DNA of 64,000 bases from an uncultured Muribaculaceae bacterium. GTDB lineage: Bacteria > Bacteroidota > Bacteroidia > Bacteroidales > Muribaculaceae. The notes beneath the pieces are model-generated. The model saw only the letters and a program-made list of their open reading frames with translations, did not search any database and was not told the origin of the DNA. Position 1 is the first letter of the stretch; every line of letters begins with the position of its first letter. The translations under genes were made by a program, and so were the position numbers. The stretch is from contig CAJTQV010000007.1 of assembly GCA_910578385.1 (NCBI GenBank), forward strand, positions 1 through 64,000, written 5' to 3'. Below, in pieces: positions 26,770 through 34,771 of this stretch.

Positions 26770-27258
26770 TTAAAGATTATTTGCAATCAGCTCCCGGAGT
26801 CGTCTCCGGCCGCGCGAGAGCAATTGTCTCACATTGTTTTCGGTCTGGCCTGTGGCCTCGGCTATCTCGCTGTTGTCGAGTCCGCCGAAACCGCTCAACC
26901 TGATTACCCTGCTCTGACCGGCGGGAAGTGTGTCGATCAGCACCTCTATCCGGTGGCGGGTGTCGCGGTATTCCGTGGTCTCGGCCTCGTCGCCTCTCAG
27001 CTCGGCGGCCTCGTCGAGTCCTACCGTAGGTTTGGAACGGCGCAGCATCGATATGCACTCGTTGCGGAATGCCGTGAGGCAATATAACCGCAGTTCCTTT
27101 TCATCTTCAGGAATTCCATCGCGCCGGCGCCACAGTCTGATCTGTGTCTCCTGCACCGCATCGGCCGCGTCGTCGGGCGGTATGCCCATCCGCAGGGCGA
27201 TGCCATACATCTGCCGCTGCAACGGGAGTACTTTCTGCCGGAATTCCTGTTCTGTCAT
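26770..27258 (-). CDS. ECF RNA polymerase sigma factor
   Basis: A 162-residue sigma-70 family protein of the ECF group. Region 2 spans about 10-75 (DDAADAVQETQIRLWRRR, then LRLYCLTAFRNECISMLRR). Region 4 spans about 105-160 (LPAGQSRVIRLSGFGGLDNSEIAEATGQ in pieces, then ENNVRQLLSRGRRRLRE). Region 3 is absent, as expected. It recruits RNA polymerase to a small regulon. The gene begins 29 bp after an outer membrane beta-barrel gene and is followed by its likely anti-sigma factor. Here the receptor gene lies upstream of the sigma gene in the same operon. The receptor has no N-terminal signalling domain, so classic FecA-type signalling is not obvious. Confidence 0.92.
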   Translation of the reverse strand: MTEQEFRQKVLPLQRQMYGIALRMGIPPDDAADAVQETQIRLWRRRDGIPEDEKELRLYCLTAFRNECISMLRRSKPTVGLDEAAELRGDEAETTEYRDTRHRIEVLIDTLPAGQSRVIRLSGFGGLDNSEIAEATGQTENNVRQLLSRGRRRLRELIANNL

Positions 27259-27287
27259 ATCTATCTAACGGATTTTTACGACAGGTC

Positions 27288-29582
27288 TTATTTTCCTCCG
27301 CCGTTACCTCCATTGCTACCTGAAGATTCTTTCTCGATGTTGGCCGCAGTTCTCTTGACCGATGCTTTCAGTCCGCCGAATCTGAAGCTGATATTGAGAC
27401 CGACATTCCACTGGCTGTAATTGCCTTTGTAGCGGAGACGTACGGTTTCATCACCCTGATCGTAACCTTGCGACCGTCGTGTCGGGAAAAGATTTCCCAG
27501 ACTGAGCTGCACGGTCAGCGCATCATCCTTGAGGAACGACCGGCTCGCCCCGAGACCATAGAAATATGTGTTGGTATTTCCCCGGCTCTGAAGGTCAATC
27601 CAGGGTGTGCCGAAGCCACCGTAGGCACTTAGACGCACGTTGCCGCGAGTTGTGTATGACAGGTTGGTATAGGCATAGGTTGACCATCCGTGGTTCTCGG
27701 CTTTAAGCATCTCGGAATCAGCTTTCAGCTGAGTGTATTTCACCCATCCGTAGAGCGACCAGCGCAGGTCGTTGGTTATGCTCCAGTCTCCGTTGAGCTC
27801 AAGGAATGCCGATTGGTCTGTGCCGACATTGGCGTATGTGCCGTTGATAACTCCATCTTTCATGAAAAGTATGTCGTTTATGCCGTTGGCCACGTAGCGG
27901 TAGCTTATCTTCGCGCTTCCGGAGAAAGCACCCTCGTAGTTGGAGTATGAAAGCGACACCTCATGACCCTTCTCGCTCTTCAGGTCGGGATTACCATATT
28001 GTATCTGTCCGGGTGTCAACACGTTGACGTACGGATTAAGATAATATATGTTCGGGCGCGATATACGCAGTTGGTAAGCGGCGCGGAGACTCGATGCCGA
28101 CGATAGGTTGTAGCTTACGGCAGCGTTTGGCACGATGTCGTTGAGACGGGTGGTGAAGTCGGTATAGTCGCCCACATGATATTTAAGCCCCATGCGCGTA
28201 TGCTCGTAACGGAGTCCTGCCTTGACATTCCACGACGCGAATGAACCGGTATATGACCCGTAGGCGGCGTAAATGTCCTTGAACTGATTGACGCTCATGC
28301 GCAGCTCATCTGCAAGCACTGCATCCTCTTTCGACGAACCGAAATATGGGTCGTTGTCGCTGGAGCTGTCATTGATATTGGCCTTGCCACCGACCTCAAG
28401 CAGATGCTTCTTGTTGAACTGATTGACGTAATCAATCTGCACGATATGCGAACTGTTGTCTCCGCTGCTGCGGCTGCCGTTGTAGGGAGTTTCGCCCGAA
28501 TTGCCGACAAGGTTCTCGATGAAGTAGTCTTCTCTGTTCGGGTTACGGCCGTAATCATATCCATATGAGACGATAAGATTATGTCCTTCGCGGCCGAACG
28601 TATGCTGATACGATGCCTGCACTCCCCCGCCGTTCCACTGGCCTGTCGTGCGGAATAAGCGTTGCAGACTCCACATGGTTGACATGTCGGGACGGAACAT
28701 CGATCGGGTCTCGGTTCCACGGTTGAACCATGTGTTGTGGCCGAAAGAGCCTGCGAGAGTGAAGAGGTTGAGCGTATCAGGCTCCCACGACATGTTTAGA
28801 TTGACACCTGTATAGTCCCAGCCGCTCTTGGCACGCTGGTCGGAGACAAGCAGATGGTTCGGGCCTCCGGTCAGGTCCTCGGTCTCGCGGTGCGACTTCT
28901 GTGTGCGCGGCCATAACTTTCCGTCGTTATAGCTTACGGTAGCGTCAAGCATTACTTTGTTCAGTTTGGTACGCGCATTCAGATACCCTCCTGCCTGATA
29001 TGCGTTAACCCATGCGGAGAGCTGTGTCATGAAACCGGACAGGTCTGTTGTCTTGTCAGTGATGATATTGAGAATGCCACCCACTCCTTCGGCCTCATAT
29101 TTAGCACCCGGTTCTGAAATCACCTCAATTTTCTTGATCGAGGCGGCAGGAAGCGATTTGAGAACGGTCTTGATGTCACCCTTGAGCATGGGATCCTCAT
29201 GGCCGTTCATGAGTATCTTGAAACTGGACTGGCCGTTTACACGAACATTATCCTCGGCATCGACGCTCACGCCGGGCACCTTGCGCAGAATGTCAAGGAT
29301 GTTGGAGCTGCCGGCCTCGGGGTCTTCAGTAACGTTATAGGTAAGTTTGGCACCGTCGCTCTGCACGAGTTTCTTGCGCTGCACGATGACAAAATCGTCA
29401 AGCTCGGTAAAATCCTCATCAGCCACAGAATCATTGACAGCAGTCTGGCTGTCCTGAACAGACTCTGCAAGAGAGGCTGTGGTTCCGACGGCGACAGCCG
29501 CCGGTTCCGCAGCAAAAGTATATAGGTATGAGATAAGAACCGCAGTAGCGAGGAGACAGTTCCGGGTAAATTTCCAGTTCAT
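27288..29582 (-). CDS. TonB-dependent receptor-like outer membrane beta-barrel protein
   Basis: A 764-residue protein with a signal peptide (about 1-25), a short acidic spacer, a plug (about 60-180, with KLTYNVTEDPEAGSSNILDI, LRKVPGVSVD, VNGQSSFKILMNGHEDPM and GAKYEAEGVGGILNIITDK) and a barrel typical of the outer membrane protein beta-barrel family (OMP_b-brl_3). The C-terminus is Gly/Ser/Asn-rich (SSGSNGGNGGGK) after the last strand. No CarboxypepD_reg domain and no SusD partner are present, so glycan import is unlikely; ligand unknown. It is the first gene of the minus-strand run that continues with the sigma factor. No clear promoter box was seen in the 167-bp gap to the divergent glutaminase gene. 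Confidence 0.85.
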   Translation of the reverse strand: MNWKFTRNCLLATAVLISYLYTFAAEPAAVAVGTTASLAESVQDSQTAVNDSVADEDFTELDDFVIVQRKKLVQSDGAKLTYNVTEDPEAGSSNILDILRKVPGVSVDAEDNVRVNGQSSFKILMNGHEDPMLKGDIKTVLKSLPAASIKKIEVISEPGAKYEAEGVGGILNIITDKTTDLSGFMTQLSAWVNAYQAGGYLNARTKLNKVMLDATVSYNDGKLWPRTQKSHRETEDLTGGPNHLLVSDQRAKSGWDYTGVNLNMSWEPDTLNLFTLAGSFGHNTWFNRGTETRSMFRPDMSTMWSLQRLFRTTGQWNGGGVQASYQHTFGREGHNLIVSYGYDYGRNPNREDYFIENLVGNSGETPYNGSRSSGDNSSHIVQIDYVNQFNKKHLLEVGGKANINDSSSDNDPYFGSSKEDAVLADELRMSVNQFKDIYAAYGSYTGSFASWNVKAGLRYEHTRMGLKYHVGDYTDFTTRLNDIVPNAAVSYNLSSASSLRAAYQLRISRPNIYYLNPYVNVLTPGQIQYGNPDLKSEKGHEVSLSYSNYEGAFSGSAKISYRYVANGINDILFMKDGVINGTYANVGTDQSAFLELNGDWSITNDLRWSLYGWVKYTQLKADSEMLKAENHGWSTYAYTNLSYTTRGNVRLSAYGGFGTPWIDLQSRGNTNTYFYGLGASRSFLKDDALTVQLSLGNLFPTRRSQGYDQGDETVRLRYKGNYSQWNVGLNISFRFGGLKASVKRTAANIEKESSGSNGGNGGGK

Positions 29583-29749
29583 AGCGAATCCATTTTTGAG
29601 TTTTGCTTACAAAAACGGAACGCCCCCAACTTCCGGTCTGTGACAACCGACCACGAAAAAAAATCAAACGCCCTCTGTTTTTAGAGTCTGCCTCATAAAT
29701 AAATCAGGATTGCAGGACGTTGTAATGTCGTAACATACACATATTACCC

Positions 29750-30667
29750 ATGATTGATTATCAAGCTGTGATTGACAGGATTCTCGCCGAAGTAAGGAAT
29801 CTTGATTGCCGGGGAAGGGTGGCAGACTATATCCCGGCTCTGGCAGAAGTTGACCCAAACCACTCGGCCATAGCTGTCGATATGCTCGACGGCCGCAGCT
29901 TCCGTGCCGGCGACGCTGACGTACCGTTCTCAATACAGAGTATTTCGAAAGTCTTCACTCTCGCCATGGTTTTTCCGGAAATCGGCGAGGAACTATGGAA
30001 ATCCGTAGGCCGCGAGCCCTCTGGCAATCCTTTCAACTCCCTCGTACAGCTGGAGAACGAGCATGGCATACCCCGCAACCCGTTCATCAACGCCGGAGCA
30101 CTCGTCGTGACCGACCGGCTCATAAGCATGTACCCGCGCCCGAAAGAGGCTATGCTCGACTTCGTCCGCAGCCTTGCCGGCAACGATGATATCTATTTTG
30201 ACAGCCGTGTGGCAACCAGCGAACGCGAGCACGCCGACCGCAACATGTCATTGGCTTATTTCATGAAAAGTTTCGGCAACATCCACAACGATGTAGAGCG
30301 GCTGATAGATGTATATTGCCATCAGTGTTCCATAGCTATGTCATGTGCGGACGTGGCACGCAGCTTCAGGCTATTCGCCAACCGTGGCGTGAATCCTGCC
30401 GACGGTCGGCGCGTGCTGACTGAAAGCCAGTCGAAACGGTTAGGTGCCGTGATGTCAACATGCGGTTTCTACGACGAGAGCGGCGACTTCGCATATCGGG
30501 TCGGATTGCCGGGTAAGAGCGGTGTCGGTGGCGGCATAGCAGCCTATATACCGGGCAAACTCTCGGTGGCTGTCTGGAGCCCCGGACTCAACAGCTACGG
30601 CAACTCCCTGGCCGGAATCGAGATGCTCGAACGCTTCACCACCGACATACGCCGCTCCATCTTCTGA
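29750..30667 (+). CDS. glsA: Glutaminase A
   Basis: A 305-residue serine-dependent beta-lactamase-like glutaminase that hydrolyses glutamine to glutamate and ammonia in the cytoplasm. The catalytic SxxK is Ser64-Ile-Ser-Lys67 in FSIQSISKVF. Other family signatures are GNPFNSLVQLE, RNPFINAGALV and LPGKSGVGGGI. The length is typical. In Bacteroidales, glutaminase often goes with glutamate decarboxylase for acid resistance, but no such gene is next to it here. It is divergent from the beta-barrel gene and is followed by an AAA-ATPase gene with its own promoter, so it seems monocistronic. Confidence 0.95.
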   Translation: MIDYQAVIDRILAEVRNLDCRGRVADYIPALAEVDPNHSAIAVDMLDGRSFRAGDADVPFSIQSISKVFTLAMVFPEIGEELWKSVGREPSGNPFNSLVQLENEHGIPRNPFINAGALVVTDRLISMYPRPKEAMLDFVRSLAGNDDIYFDSRVATSEREHADRNMSLAYFMKSFGNIHNDVERLIDVYCHQCSIAMSCADVARSFRLFANRGVNPADGRRVLTESQSKRLGAVMSTCGFYDESGDFAYRVGLPGKSGVGGGIAAYIPGKLSVAVWSPGLNSYGNSLAGIEMLERFTTDIRRSIF

Positions 30668-30798
30668 CCCCGGCATAAAACCGGACACATCCAGGAATAT
30701 CGCACGGATTGCAGACAGTTCAAGAAATCCATAATGGTTTAAGGCGTTTTTTAAGATGGTTTTAAGCAACATTTTATGGAGTTTCCAATTTAAAAGGT

Positions 30799-30806
30799 TA
30801 TATTTG
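30799..30806 (+). promoter_or_regulatory. -7 box of the AAA-ATPase/nuclease gene
   Basis: TATATTTG fits TAnnTTTG; the -33 region (TTTA near 30773) is weak. The predicted transcript start near 30813 makes ATG 30831 the best start, rather than the upstream Met at 30822. Confidence 0.5.
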
Positions 30807-30830
30807 TGATTCAAACAGTCTTTGCAGTCT

Positions 30831-32396
30831 ATGAACCGGATGCTATACCCCATAGGAATTCAGTCTTTCTCAACCATACGGGAAAGAGGATACGTATATG
30901 TTGACAAGACAGATTACATCTGGAAACTCACGACTTCCGGCCAATTCTTCTTTCTGAGCCGTCCGCGTCGGTTCGGCAAGTCGCTGCTGCTATCCACAAT
31001 CGAGGAACTGTTTCTCGGACACCGGGATTTGTTTGAGGGGCTCGACATATCACACAAGGATTACGACTGGCAGACCTATCCGGTGCTGCATCTCGATTTC
31101 ACAGGTAATGATTATATGATTCCGGGTAGCGTCGAGGCTGTGCTCAATGAAAATTTGAGAATATGGGAACAGAGATATGAAGTACGCAATATTGAAAATT
31201 CAATCGGAGAACGGTTCCGCAAAGTCATAAAAGCTGCCAATGAAAAAACGGGGCTTCAAGTCGTGATTCTCATCGACGAGTATGACAAGCCGCTGCTTGA
31301 GACGGTTGACCATCCGGAGCTCCAGGAGAAATTCCGCAACCAGCTGAGGGCTTTCTACGGAAACCTCAAGAGTCAGGACAGATATATCCGGTTTGCAATG
31401 CTTACCGGTGTCACCAAGTTCGGACACCTGAGCATTTTCAGCGATCTCAACAATCTGCAGGACATCTCGATGGTCGAGGAGTTCGCCGGCATTTGCGGCA
31501 TAACCGACGAGGAGCTGCACCGGTATTTCGAACCGGGTGTGGCTCTACTCGGAGAGAAAAGAGGTTATTCCACCGAGGAAGCATACGATAAATTGCGCCT
31601 GAATTACGACGGATACAGCTTCTCTCCGCTCGGCGGACCAGACATCTACAACCCCTTCAGCGTCCTGAACTCTCTTCAGGCTGGATGGATACGTGATTTC
31701 TGGTTCCAGACAGGAACACCGACATTCCTCGTAAAACTCATAAAGTCCCGGCAAATCGAGCTGCAGAGGCTCGGACACACCCAGATTCCCCTGCAAGCGG
31801 TCGAGAACGTGTCGTTCGACCTCAGGTCCTCGCTTGTTCCCGTACTATACCAATCAGGATACCTGACAATCAAGGACTACGACCCGGAGACCGACCTCCT
31901 TACCCTAGGGTTCCCGAACCGCGAGGTGGAACGTGGCTTCCTGCTGAGTCTTATGAACCTGTACCTCCCGACCGACAACGACTCGGCATTCAGCATCGCA
32001 AAATTCTACGAGGATGTGCGAGACGGCCGTCCCGGGGAGTTCATGACCAGGATGCAAAGCCTGTTCGCAGACTTCAATCAGGATGGATTCAACTTGCTCA
32101 ATCTTGAGCAGCATTATCAGGACATAACCTTCCTTGTGTTCAAGCTCCTCGGGTTCCTGACAGATGTGGAATACAAGACGGCTTCGGGACGCATCGACAT
32201 GCTGGTCAGAACCGCCGGATACATCTTCGTGTTCGAGTTCAAGATGGATTCATCACCCGAAACCGCCCTCCGTCAGATTGACGAGAAGAGCTACCTGCTG
32301 CCATTCAAGGCCGACGGACGCAGACTGATTAAGATCGGTGCCAACTTCTCATCCAAAACCCGCTCCCTCGACTCCTGGATCATCGAGGAAGCATGA
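30831..32396 (+). CDS. AAA-ATPase-like protein with C-terminal PD-(D/E)XK nuclease domain
   Basis: A 521-residue protein of the AAA-ATPase_like/PDDEXK_9 type that is abundant in gut Bacteroidales. The N-terminal GIQSFSTIRERGYVYVDKT precedes a Walker A motif RPRRFGKS (about 44-51) and a Walker B VVILIDEYDKPLL (about 144-156). The C-terminal nuclease-like domain has Asp in GRIDMLV (about 456) and EFK in FVFEFKMDS (about 469-471), followed by the usual ALRQIDEKSY. Biological role unknown; suggestions in the literature include DNA-mobility or defence-related functions. It stands alone with its own promoter and ends 54 bp from a convergent EamA gene. These proteins occur in many copies per genome and move between loci, so transfer is plausible. 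Confidence 0.85.
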   Translation: MNRMLYPIGIQSFSTIRERGYVYVDKTDYIWKLTTSGQFFFLSRPRRFGKSLLLSTIEELFLGHRDLFEGLDISHKDYDWQTYPVLHLDFTGNDYMIPGSVEAVLNENLRIWEQRYEVRNIENSIGERFRKVIKAANEKTGLQVVILIDEYDKPLLETVDHPELQEKFRNQLRAFYGNLKSQDRYIRFAMLTGVTKFGHLSIFSDLNNLQDISMVEEFAGICGITDEELHRYFEPGVALLGEKRGYSTEEAYDKLRLNYDGYSFSPLGGPDIYNPFSVLNSLQAGWIRDFWFQTGTPTFLVKLIKSRQIELQRLGHTQIPLQAVENVSFDLRSSLVPVLYQSGYLTIKDYDPETDLLTLGFPNREVERGFLLSLMNLYLPTDNDSAFSIAKFYEDVRDGRPGEFMTRMQSLFADFNQDGFNLLNLEQHYQDITFLVFKLLGFLTDVEYKTASGRIDMLVRTAGYIFVFEFKMDSSPETALRQIDEKSYLLPFKADGRRLIKIGANFSSKTRSLDSWIIEEA

Positions 32397-32450
32397 ATTA
32401 CCGGCCTATAATTCTTAAAGCGTATCTGAATTCAAACGGACTCTTAAACT

Positions 32451-33425
32451 TCAATTGCGGTGACGGAGTGAGGGGAAAAGTCGACGGATACGGAGCAGCA
32501 GTGTGTCTACCGGCTCTGCAACCACTACCAATGTAGTCGCGACTACTATCAGCAGCCCCCCTGCTATCTCATGTGCCGACAATGGCTGTCCAAGTAAGAA
32601 GACACTCAGCACCACAGCCGTCACCGGCTCCAGGGCACCGAAAATTGCAGTCGGCGTAGCCCCGACAAGATGTATGGCACGGGTGGTACACCATAGCGAA
32701 ACTACCGACGGCAACACAGCCAACGCCACTATATTCAGCCATGACCACCCCGCCGCTGGCAACGTGAAAGGTGTCCCGCAGACGAACCCGGCAACAAACA
32801 CCATGCCTCCCGACATAAACTGATAAAAGAGCAATTTAAGAGTGGGTATCCGCGACACCCGCTTGCTCACATTGGTGAATATGATGTATATGGCATATGT
32901 CAGCGCGGAGATAAACACCAACAGACATCCCGTAAGGCCCAGTGACATCCCCTCACCCGGCTTCAGAAGTGTATAGAGGCCAACACCCATAAGTACAAGA
33001 CATAAACCGGTCGTTGCCCGGAACCGCTCGTGAAAGAAGCAGCTCATCAGCACCGCGACAAGCACCGGATATATGAACAGGAGCGTCGATGCAACCCCGG
33101 CGTTCATGTACTCATACGACTGAAACAACGTCAGAGAAGATATTCCCATAAGCACGCCTAAAGTGCAGACGGGAGCAATCTCCGATTTGTAAAGACGCAG
33201 ACTGCGCCGACGCCACAATGCCATCAGCGCAAGAATCGGCAGACAAAGCCCGTAGCGGAACAGCAGCACACTCATCGGATTCATGCCGTCATCATACAGC
33301 GGAATCGCCAGCGCCGGATTCGTACCATATGTAGCCGCAGCCACCGCTGCCAACAGAAACCCCTCCGCCTTGCCACCGGCCCATCCCCTCAACCCGGTTC
33401 TTTTTCCAGTCATACTATTGGACAT
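32451..33425 (-). CDS. EamA-family (DMT superfamily) transporter
   Basis: A 324-residue inner membrane protein with about ten transmembrane segments in two EamA repeats. The first begins at GFLLAAVAAATYGTNPALA and contains FRYGLCLPILALMAL; the second contains LVFISALTYAIYIIF and GATPTAIFGALEPVTAVVLS, whose EP motif is characteristic. Family members export amino acids, sugars or other metabolites; the substrate cannot be told from sequence. The frame extends upstream to 33467, but ATG 33425 gives the normal short cytoplasmic N-terminus. It has its own promoter and is convergent with the AAA-ATPase gene. Confidence 0.88.
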   Translation of the reverse strand: MSNSMTGKRTGLRGWAGGKAEGFLLAAVAAATYGTNPALAIPLYDDGMNPMSVLLFRYGLCLPILALMALWRRRSLRLYKSEIAPVCTLGVLMGISSLTLFQSYEYMNAGVASTLLFIYPVLVAVLMSCFFHERFRATTGLCLVLMGVGLYTLLKPGEGMSLGLTGCLLVFISALTYAIYIIFTNVSKRVSRIPTLKLLFYQFMSGGMVFVAGFVCGTPFTLPAAGWSWLNIVALAVLPSVVSLWCTTRAIHLVGATPTAIFGALEPVTAVVLSVFLLGQPLSAHEIAGGLLIVVATTLVVVAEPVDTLLLRIRRLFPSLRHRN

Positions 33426-33527
33426 TTTTACAATTGAGGTTGTTAATAGATTGTGTGCTAAAACCATTTAAACTCAAACACACCCTTCGAGTCTGTTTCA
33501 TAAAAGTTTTAGACAACTTCATAAGCG

Positions 33528-33559
33528 CAAAGATATCAACAAACATCTTTCCCTCCAAA
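33528..33559 (-). promoter_or_regulatory. Promoter of the EamA transporter gene
   Basis: On the minus strand, TTTG (33559-33556) and TATCTTTG (33535-33528) are separated by 20 bp, a full match to the Bacteroidota consensus. The leader is about 100 nt. Confidence 0.65.
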
Positions 33560-33608
33560 TATAATTTATTGTCGTTGGCATTGTGCCTCATCCAACGCAG
33601 GATAAAGA

Positions 33609-33639
33609 TTTGATAATTGGGAATTAATTATTATTTTTG
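33609..33639 (+). promoter_or_regulatory. Promoter of the Rpn-type nuclease gene
   Basis: TTTG (33609-33612) and TATTTTTG (33632-33639) with 19 bp between them; ATG follows at 33657. Confidence 0.7.
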
Positions 33640-33656
33640 CAAAAAGATTAGAAGAC

Positions 33657-34577
33657 ATGGAGAAGACCGGAAATTACATACGATTTGACTGGGCCATGAA
33701 GCACATGCTCCGCGACAAAGCCAATTTCGGCATTCTGGAAGGACTAATCTCAGTGCTGCTCAATGACGATGTGAAAATTGTGGAGATACTGGAGAGCGAA
33801 TCGAACCAGGACAGCGACAACGACAAGTTCAACCGTGTTGACATCAAGGCCAAGAACAGTAAGGGACATCTGATCATCGTCGAGGTGCAGCTCACACGCC
33901 AGCTGTACTACCTGCAGCGTATCCTTTACGGCACTTGCAAGGCCATAACCGAGCATATAAACATCGGCGACAAGTATGACCAGGTCAAGAAGGTGTACTC
34001 CATAAGCATCCTCTACTGCGATTACGGCCAGGGGGATGACTACGTATACCATGGAGAGACTGTGTTCAAGGGCATACACACCGGCAACAATCTTCATGTC
34101 AACATGAAAGAGAACGGTGTGATTATCCAGCATCTTCCGAGGGAGGTTTTCCCCGAATATTACCTTCTCCGCGTCAACACCTTCGACAAGAGTCCCGAGA
34201 CGTATCTTGACGAATGGATGCAGTATCTCAAGAAAGGCACGATCAAGGAGGACACTCATGCGCCCGGTCTCGGACAGGTAAGGGAGAAACTGCGTCTGCT
34301 GTCCATGACGGCGGAAGAGAGAAGGGCATACGACGAGCACATGGACAACATCATGGTCCAGAACGATGTGCTTGACACCGCCCGGGACGAAGGCCGCGCA
34401 GAAGGACTTGCCGAGGGTCGTGCCGAAGGTCGAGCAGAAGGATTGGAAGAAGGACGTGCTGAAGAGCGCAAGAAGCTTATCCGCTCAATGCACGAGAAGG
34501 GTCTTGACGACGAGACAATAGCCGGTGTCACAAACACACCGGTTGACATCATCCGCCAAATCCTGCTTGCAGACTAA
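33657..34577 (+). CDS. Rpn-family recombination-promoting nuclease / PD-(D/E)XK transposase-like protein
   Basis: A 306-residue protein of the Rpn/YhgA-like group. The N-terminal FDWAMKHMLRDKANFGILEG is characteristic. The PD-(D/E)XK core is Asp62 in NRVDIKAKN and Glu76-x-Gln78 in IIVEVQLTRQ. The C-terminal part has an Arg/Ala/Glu/Gly repeat (RAEGLAEGRAEGRAEG and similar, about 240-262), then a helix-turn-helix-like end (GLDDETIAGVTNTPVDIIRQ). E. coli Rpn proteins are DNA endonucleases that raise recA-independent recombination, and some act in phage defence. The repeat region often varies in length between strains and may tune oligomerisation. Single-gene transcript with its own promoter. No transposon ends were found around it. 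Confidence 0.85.
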   Translation: MEKTGNYIRFDWAMKHMLRDKANFGILEGLISVLLNDDVKIVEILESESNQDSDNDKFNRVDIKAKNSKGHLIIVEVQLTRQLYYLQRILYGTCKAITEHINIGDKYDQVKKVYSISILYCDYGQGDDYVYHGETVFKGIHTGNNLHVNMKENGVIIQHLPREVFPEYYLLRVNTFDKSPETYLDEWMQYLKKGTIKEDTHAPGLGQVREKLRLLSMTAEERRAYDEHMDNIMVQNDVLDTARDEGRAEGLAEGRAEGRAEGLEEGRAEERKKLIRSMHEKGLDDETIAGVTNTPVDIIRQILLAD

Positions 34578-34654
34578 TCAGTCCGATCACATCCTGTTTC
34601 CCTACAACCTTATGCCCTGAGACGCAGACACAGGACAGACCCTGAAAAGTCGGA

Positions 34655-34686
34655 TTTGCGTAACTTGCCGATATTTATTAATTTTG
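34655..34686 (+). promoter_or_regulatory. Promoter of lysS-gpsA
   Basis: TTTG (34655-34658), 20-bp spacing, TAATTTTG (34679-34686). The leader is about 80 nt, with ATG at 34772. Confidence 0.75.
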
Positions 34687-34771
34687 CAAGTTGAAGTACT
34701 TCTGTGCCGTTTTGGTCTCACAAAGACCGACATGGCACGCCCATTCTAATAGAAAACAAATCGCACCATAT

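Noticed and set aside
27288..29582. SusC-type assignment for this receptor
   Set aside because: There is no CarboxypepD_reg domain and no SusD partner; the plug fits the OMP_b-brl_3 family instead.
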